Below, one piece after another: positions 12,508-15,720 of a stretch of 15,720 bases of DNA (the stretch's first letter is position 1; each line of letters opens with the position of its first letter). Both the position numbers and the translations under genes were made by a program. Source of the stretch: SIG510 sp045540975 (lineage in GTDB: Bacteria; Bacillota; Clostridia; Oscillospirales; JAAYXM01); NCBI GenBank assembly GCA_045540975.1, contig JAZQIE010000051.1, forward strand, positions 1-15,720. Reading direction: 5' to 3'. A model generated the notes under the pieces. It ran no database searches and was not told where the DNA came from. It saw nothing but the letters and a program-made list of their open reading frames with translations.

Positions 12508-13101
12508 ATGAAGAAATATGTTTGTATCATGGCGGCAATTTTCACACTCACTTATTTTGGGGCAAGTGCCGCATCTCATACCGTGGTGAAGGGGGATACC
12601 ATGTGGAAAATCGCGGTCCGATATCAGGTGGGTCTCAGCGAAATCATCGGTGCAAATCCGCACATCCAAAACCCTGCACTCATCTATCCGGGTCAGACGC
12701 TGAACATTCCGACCTTGGACAGCACCGTCACATCTTATGAAGCGGAGGTGGTGCGCCTTGTAAACGTAGAACGCGCCAAGAAGGGACTCAAACCGCTCAC
12801 CGAGGATTGGCAGCTTTCTCGTGTTGCGCGGTATAAGTCGCAGGATATGAAGGACAACAAGTATTTTTCCCATACCAGCCCGACCTACGGAAGCCCCTTC
12901 GATATGATGAAGAAATTCGGGATTACATACCGTACCGCAGGGGAGAATATCGCAATGGGTCAACGCACTCCGCAAGCGGTTGTGACCGCATGGATGAATT
13001 CCTCGGGACACCGCGCAAATATCTTAAATCCGTCATTTACCAAAATCGGTGTCGGCTACGTCGCAAACGGACACTACTGGACACAAATGTTTATCGGATA
13101 A
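12508..13101 (+). CDS. Secreted LysM and CAP-domain protein (YkwD-like)
   Basis: This 197-residue exported protein carries a signal peptide at 1-21 (basic MKK, hydrophobic core, cleavage after ASA). One LysM domain (24-68: HTVVKGDTMWKIAVRY, PGQTLNIP) should bind peptidoglycan. A CAP/SCP domain follows (about 76-197), with H122 (FSHTSP), E146 (GENIA) and H168 (SSGHRANIL), the metal-site residues of the family. Related Firmicutes proteins include YkwD and the spore-coat protein SafA/YkwD group. CAP domains in bacteria have no single established reaction. The reading frame extends far upstream without a stop, but promoter, ribosome binding site and signal peptide all fix ATG 12508. Confidence 0.93.
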   Translation: MKKYVCIMAAIFTLTYFGASAASHTVVKGDTMWKIAVRYQVGLSEIIGANPHIQNPALIYPGQTLNIPTLDSTVTSYEAEVVRLVNVERAKKGLKPLTEDWQLSRVARYKSQDMKDNKYFSHTSPTYGSPFDMMKKFGITYRTAGENIAMGQRTPQAVVTAWMNSSGHRANILNPSFTKIGVGYVANGHYWTQMFIG

Positions 13102-13105
13102 AGTT

Positions 13106-13139
13106 TTTTCGCCGCCTTGTGAAAACAAGGTGGCGAAAA
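13106..13139 (+). terminator. Terminator-like hairpin after the LysM-CAP gene
   Basis: TTTTCGCCGCCTTG (13106-13119) pairs with CAAGGTGGCGAAAA (13126-13139) with one G-T wobble; the loop is TGAAAA. It starts five bases after the stop. The downstream T-tract is poor (TCTTG), so leaky termination into the next leader is possible. On the minus strand the T-run is better. Confidence 0.7.
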
Positions 13140-13152
13140 TCTTGTAAAAATG

Positions 13153-13184
13153 TTGACAAATATATATATATATATATATATAAT
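13153..13184 (+). promoter_or_regulatory. Promoter of the SLH gene with a TA repeat as spacer
   Basis: A perfect -35 TTGACA (13153-13158) and a perfect -10 TATAAT (13179-13184) are separated by 20 bases, almost all of it a TA dinucleotide tract. Loss of one TA unit would give 18 bases and loss of two 16, bracketing the usual 17. TATATA registers at 16 or 18 bases also exist but lack the conserved final T. The design suggests that repeat length sets promoter strength. Confidence 0.7.
13161..13182. repeat. (TA)11 dinucleotide microsatellite
   Basis: Eleven uninterrupted TA units, extended to 13160 on the left if read as AT. Long dinucleotide repeats are prone to slippage during replication. 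This one lies precisely between the two promoter elements of a surface-protein gene and overlaps the first four bases of the -10 box. Confidence 0.95.
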
Positions 13185-13233
13185 AAAATTAAGAATAAGG
13201 AGAAAAAAGTTTAAAATAAGGGATGTGGTATCC

Positions 13234-13302
13234 ATGATTTTTCAAGATAATCCGCTGACAGAAAAACCGTCTGTTGGGGGATTTTTGTGTTTTTATGGCT
13301 AA
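13234..13302 (+). CDS. Possible 22-residue leader ORF upstream of the SLH gene
   Basis: An ATG at 13234 opens a short frame (MIFQDNPLTEKPSVGG...) that stops at 13300-13302, just before the ribosome binding site of the SLH gene. A weak site, AAGGGA, lies at 13218-13223. A stronger AAGGAG near 13197-13202 has no start codon at a usable distance. No known leader family is recognised; it may be a chance frame. Confidence 0.2.
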   Translation: MIFQDNPLTEKPSVGGFLCFYG

Positions 13303-13311
13303 GAATAGAAC

Positions 13312-13320
13312 GGGAGGAGA
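13312..13320 (+). promoter_or_regulatory. Ribosome binding site deciding the SLH start
   Basis: GGGAGGAGA ends four bases before ATG 13325. The same frame is open further upstream, but only this ATG gives a site at proper distance and a clean signal peptide. Confidence 0.88.
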
Positions 13321-13324
13321 ATTT

Positions 13325-14842
13325 ATGAAAAAACTTTTGATGCTTTTTGTGTTGTGTGCTGTGCTTCTGTCCGTTGCATTCGCACACTGGGCTGACTCGG
13401 AAATCGGTTCCCTTATCAAAAACGATGTTTTGAGCGAGGAAGACCCATTGCTTGAGAATTTGGATGTCCCAATCACACGCTTTCAAATTGTTCGTGTTGC
13501 AATGCGGTTGATCGATGGAGAAGACTCGCAAGGAGAAATCCCGAAGTTTTCCGATGTGCCGATGGACCATGCAGACTATGACTCGGTCACAAAGGCCGCG
13601 CAGAATGGGATTATCAACGGCTTCTCGGACGGAACATTCCGCGGGGATGAAACCGTGACGCGCCAAGATTTCTTTACCATCATCGGGCGCGCTTATGAAC
13701 TTTCGGGCGAGACCGAGCACCGTTACACAGACGATGCGGATGTTGCAGACTACAGCCGCCCGTATTTGAGTGCACTGCACGTGGTAGGCTTAGTAAAAGG
13801 CTATCCGGACGGGCGCATCAACCCGTGTGGGGAAATCACGGTAGCGGAAGCACTTGTCATCCTGCAACGCGCCGATGAATACAAAACGGCACAAGAGGTC
13901 GAAACTCCGCCGACAGAGGAAAAACCGAAGCCAAGTTACGGCGGAGGCGGCGGAGGTGGTTTGGGCTCCGGCGGCGTGGCGGTTCCGGATTTGATTCCTC
14001 CGAAGATTGAATATACGCTATCGACAACCGAAGAAGATGCAGAACGTATTGAAGTTACCGTTAAAATCACAGACGATGTAAAACTGTGGCGTACAAGATG
14101 GTTTGCGATTCCGCTTGAAAATGAATTCTATCACGCCGAAAACGGTGTTGACAGTGCTTATTGGATTTGGAATTCGGGCATTGATTTTGTAGAACCCGAA
14201 ACAGATGAAGACGGAAATATTGTGGGAGATGAGAAATGCGGCGGTCACGGTGCCCAGTATTTGCTGCAGAACTACTGGGCTGCAATGAACCGTTCTTCCG
14301 GATGGGAAAATGTAGAAGAGAACGAATTTTCCGATAATGTGATTGCACTCGAAAGAAATGGGTCATATTTTATTTATGCGATTGACGTTGACGGAAATGT
14401 CTCGGTTGAACATATTCGGATTACAAACATCAAACAACCGCAAATTACTGTAGAAACAGAATTGCTTGAAAATCCAATCGACGGAACTGTCGCAACCGTC
14501 ACGGTTACAACCGATGTTCAACCAAATGAAACCTATTTTGTAAAGGGGCTTCTTGAGGAAGGCGATTCTATCGAGAAAACACCGGGCATAGAAAATAGTT
14601 TGTACGCCGAACTCGTTGAACAGTTGAATCAAGCCCGAGAAGAAAACTCCTTGATACAAAAGAGTGGGGAATGCTATTTCATCGAAACGTTCGGAGAATA
14701 TACGATTGTGGTATTTGATGAAAAGGGAAACTGGACGAAAAAAGTAATCACGATAGAAGCGCCGCCCGAAAGTCCCGAAGAAGATACCGAGGAAGAAGAA
14801 AACCAAACAGAAACCCCACCTGCTTTGGGGGTAGAGGAATAG
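13325..14842 (+). CDS. SLH-domain surface protein with Ig-like modules
   Basis: This is a 505-residue exported protein. A signal peptide spans 1-20 (MKKLL..., cleavage after AFA). Three SLH repeats at about 21-64 (degenerate, HWADSEIGSLIKNDVL), 75-124 (FSDV, IINGFSDGTFRGDETVTRQD) and 134-183 (YTDD, LVKGYPDGRINPCGEITVAE) should bind pyruvylated cell-wall polymer. A Pro/Glu linker and glycine-rich hinge (about 191-220, GGGGGGG) lead to two beta-sandwich modules. The first (about 223-370) ends FIYAIDVDGNVSVEHIRI, and the second (about 371-478) ends YTIVVFDEKGNWTKKVITI, both typical of bacterial Ig-like domains. A strongly acidic tail (PPESPEEDTEEEENQTE) ends the protein. No enzymatic domain is seen; a structural or adhesive role is plausible. 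Expression may be phase-variable through the TA-repeat promoter. Confidence 0.92.
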   Translation: MKKLLMLFVLCAVLLSVAFAHWADSEIGSLIKNDVLSEEDPLLENLDVPITRFQIVRVAMRLIDGEDSQGEIPKFSDVPMDHADYDSVTKAAQNGIINGFSDGTFRGDETVTRQDFFTIIGRAYELSGETEHRYTDDADVADYSRPYLSALHVVGLVKGYPDGRINPCGEITVAEALVILQRADEYKTAQEVETPPTEEKPKPSYGGGGGGGLGSGGVAVPDLIPPKIEYTLSTTEEDAERIEVTVKITDDVKLWRTRWFAIPLENEFYHAENGVDSAYWIWNSGIDFVEPETDEDGNIVGDEKCGGHGAQYLLQNYWAAMNRSSGWENVEENEFSDNVIALERNGSYFIYAIDVDGNVSVEHIRITNIKQPQITVETELLENPIDGTVATVTVTTDVQPNETYFVKGLLEEGDSIEKTPGIENSLYAELVEQLNQAREENSLIQKSGECYFIETFGEYTIVVFDEKGNWTKKVITIEAPPESPEEDTEEEENQTETPPALGVEE

Positions 14843-14847
14843 CACTG

Positions 14848-14878
14848 AAAACACAGACCTGCGGGTCTGTGTTTTTTT
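14848..14878 (+). terminator. Intrinsic terminator of the SLH gene
   Basis: AAAACACAGACC (14848-14859) pairs with GGTCTGTGTTTT (14864-14875) around a TGCG loop and is followed by a run of seven T in total. Confidence 0.95.
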
Positions 14879-14901
14879 CTGTGGCGAAAGAGGGAAACTT
14901 G

Positions 14902-14910
14902 TGGTACAAT
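14902..14910 (+). promoter_or_regulatory. Extended -10 promoter of trmO
   Basis: TGG-TACAAT with no convincing -35 (the -35 position reads TGGCGA). The start codon follows 21 bases after the -10, with AAGGAAGTGA as ribosome binding site. Confidence 0.6.
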
Positions 14911-14931
14911 GGATGCAAGGAAGTGAGAAAT

Positions 14932-15603
14932 ATGGAAATTAAGCCCATTGCAACGATACAAACCGATTTTCAAGACAAATTCGGCATTCCGAGACAGAGC
15001 GGGAGAGTACCGAGTCTGACGGGCAGAATCGTGTTTTTGCCCGAATACAGAAACCCCGATGTTTTGCGCGGAATCGAAGGCTTTTCCCATCTGTGGCTGA
15101 TTTTCGATTTTTCCAAAGCGCACCGCGCGGAATGGTCGGCAACCGTGCGACCGCCGCGCCTTGGCGGAAATGAACGCATCGGTGTGTTTGCGAGCCGCTC
15201 GCCGTTTCGCCCGAATCCGTTGGGGCTCTCTTGTGTGGAGCTTGTGCGCGTGGAACAGAGTGAGCAGGAACTTGCGCTGATTGTTGCGGGGGTGGATTTG
15301 CTTGACGGCACACCCATCTATGACATCAAGCCCTACATTCCGTATGCGGATTGCAAACCCGATGCATGCGGCGGATATACCGAGGCGACAAAAGGGCATC
15401 ATCTGGAGGTGAACTTCCCGGAAGAACTCCTTTTGAAGGTGCCGCTTGAAAAACGCGAGAGTGTTCTCGGGTGTCTGGCGGAAGACCCGCGTCCGTCGTA
15501 TCAGGACGATCCCGAACGGATTTATAAAATGCGGTTTGCAGGACTGGATATCCACTTCACCGTGAAGGACGGTCACCTCACCGTCTGCGATGTGAAAGAG
15601 TAA
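14932..15603 (+). CDS. trmO: tRNA N6-threonylcarbamoyladenosine methyltransferase TrmO
   Basis: This 223-residue cytoplasmic protein of the TsaA/YaeB family transfers a methyl group from S-adenosylmethionine to t6A37 of certain tRNAs that read ANN codons. Family motifs are clear: a beta-barrel N-terminus (IKPIATIQTDF), GFSHLWLIFDF (50-60), RPPRLGG (73-79), GVFASRSPFRPNPLG (84-98) and DLLDGTPIYDIKPYIPYAD (122-140). The C-terminal extension (about 150-223) is of normal length, ending with an IHFTV-type strand. An in-frame upstream start at 14869 lies inside the SLH terminator and is rejected in favour of ATG 14932. Confidence 0.95.
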   Translation: MEIKPIATIQTDFQDKFGIPRQSGRVPSLTGRIVFLPEYRNPDVLRGIEGFSHLWLIFDFSKAHRAEWSATVRPPRLGGNERIGVFASRSPFRPNPLGLSCVELVRVEQSEQELALIVAGVDLLDGTPIYDIKPYIPYADCKPDACGGYTEATKGHHLEVNFPEELLLKVPLEKRESVLGCLAEDPRPSYQDDPERIYKMRFAGLDIHFTVKDGHLTVCDVKE

Positions 15604-15630
15604 AAAAGATGCCGCAAGGCATCTTTTTTT
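15602..15630 (+). terminator. Intrinsic terminator of trmO
   Basis: AAAAAAGATGCC (15602-15613) and GGCATCTTTTTT (15618-15629) pair around GCAA, followed by further T. The 5' arm begins within the TAA stop codon. Confidence 0.95.
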
Positions 15631-15677
15631 GTGCGCTGACGATAGTTTTTTCCTATTATGCAGAAATTGGTTTCACA

Positions 15678-15686
15678 TGGTATAAT
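15678..15686 (+). promoter_or_regulatory. Extended -10 promoter of the gene at the window edge
   Basis: TGG-TATAAT, a perfect extended -10, with no clear -35 (ATGCAG at the expected place). It uses the same TGG arrangement as the trmO promoter. Confidence 0.65.
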
Positions 15687-15710
15687 ACCGAAGGAAAAGG
15701 CGGTGAAACA

Positions 15711-15720
15711 ATGGGAATCA
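15711..15720 (+). CDS. Start of an unidentified gene (cut by window end)
   Basis: ATG GGA ATC begins at 15711 after the ribosome binding site AAGGCGGTGA (15697-15706) and the extended -10 at 15678. Only three codons are visible, so the product cannot be named. Confidence 0.6.

Noticed and set aside
14674..15576. 300-codon minus-strand frame
   Set aside because: Antisense to trmO, the SLH gene end and the terminator between them.
1..15720. CRISPR array, defence island or riboswitch
   Set aside because: No regularly spaced direct repeats, no cas or recognised defence genes, and no leader matching a riboswitch class I know.

Overview
The window looks like chromosomal DNA of a low-to-moderate GC Gram-positive anaerobe of the class Clostridia, possibly an uncultured gut lineage. 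The evidence is strong AGGAGG-type ribosome binding sites, sigma-A promoters that often have an extended TGn -10, many intrinsic terminators, a secreted LysM-CAP protein, an S-layer-homology (SLH) surface protein and a cytoplasmic GH42 beta-galactosidase. This assignment is inferred from composition and gene style only. I see no insertion sequence, integrase, prophage or CRISPR array.

Layout. Positions 1-272 are the end of a tRNA cluster: the 3' end of a tRNA (probably Asn), a perfect hairpin, tRNA-Met(CAT), tRNA-Trp(CCA) and a terminator. Positions 273-486 hold a short ATGATG-type repeat and a consensus promoter. That promoter drives a probable ankyrin-like gene (487-1157) broken by a one-base frameshift. 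The next group holds a CPBP membrane protease, NAD(P)H-hydrate epimerase (nnrE), a beta-propeller-like protein and a two-helix membrane protein. A separately promoted short-chain dehydrogenase follows (4167-4967), and its terminator stands tail to tail with that of the next gene.

The centre is a divergent sugar region. A GH42 beta-galactosidase reads leftward (7119-5131) from a consensus promoter with a palindromic operator candidate. A four-gene operon reads rightward (7257-10612): Gfo/Idh/MocA oxidoreductase, YdcF-like membrane protein, metallo-beta-lactamase-fold hydrolase, and sugar-phosphate-isomerase/epimerase-like TIM barrel. The glycosidase, sugar-type dehydrogenase and epimerase-like enzyme suggest catabolism of a galactoside or an unusual glycoside. 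A convergent PfkB-family (1-phosphofructokinase-like) gene shares a bidirectional terminator with this operon.

The right third carries an alpha/beta hydrolase, a LysM-CAP secreted protein, an SLH-domain surface protein and trmO (tRNA t6A methyltransferase), each with its own promoter and terminator, and then the first codons of another gene. The most striking regulatory signal is an (AT)n tract of 11 TA units lying between the -35 and -10 elements of the SLH gene promoter. This is the architecture of a phase-variable promoter.
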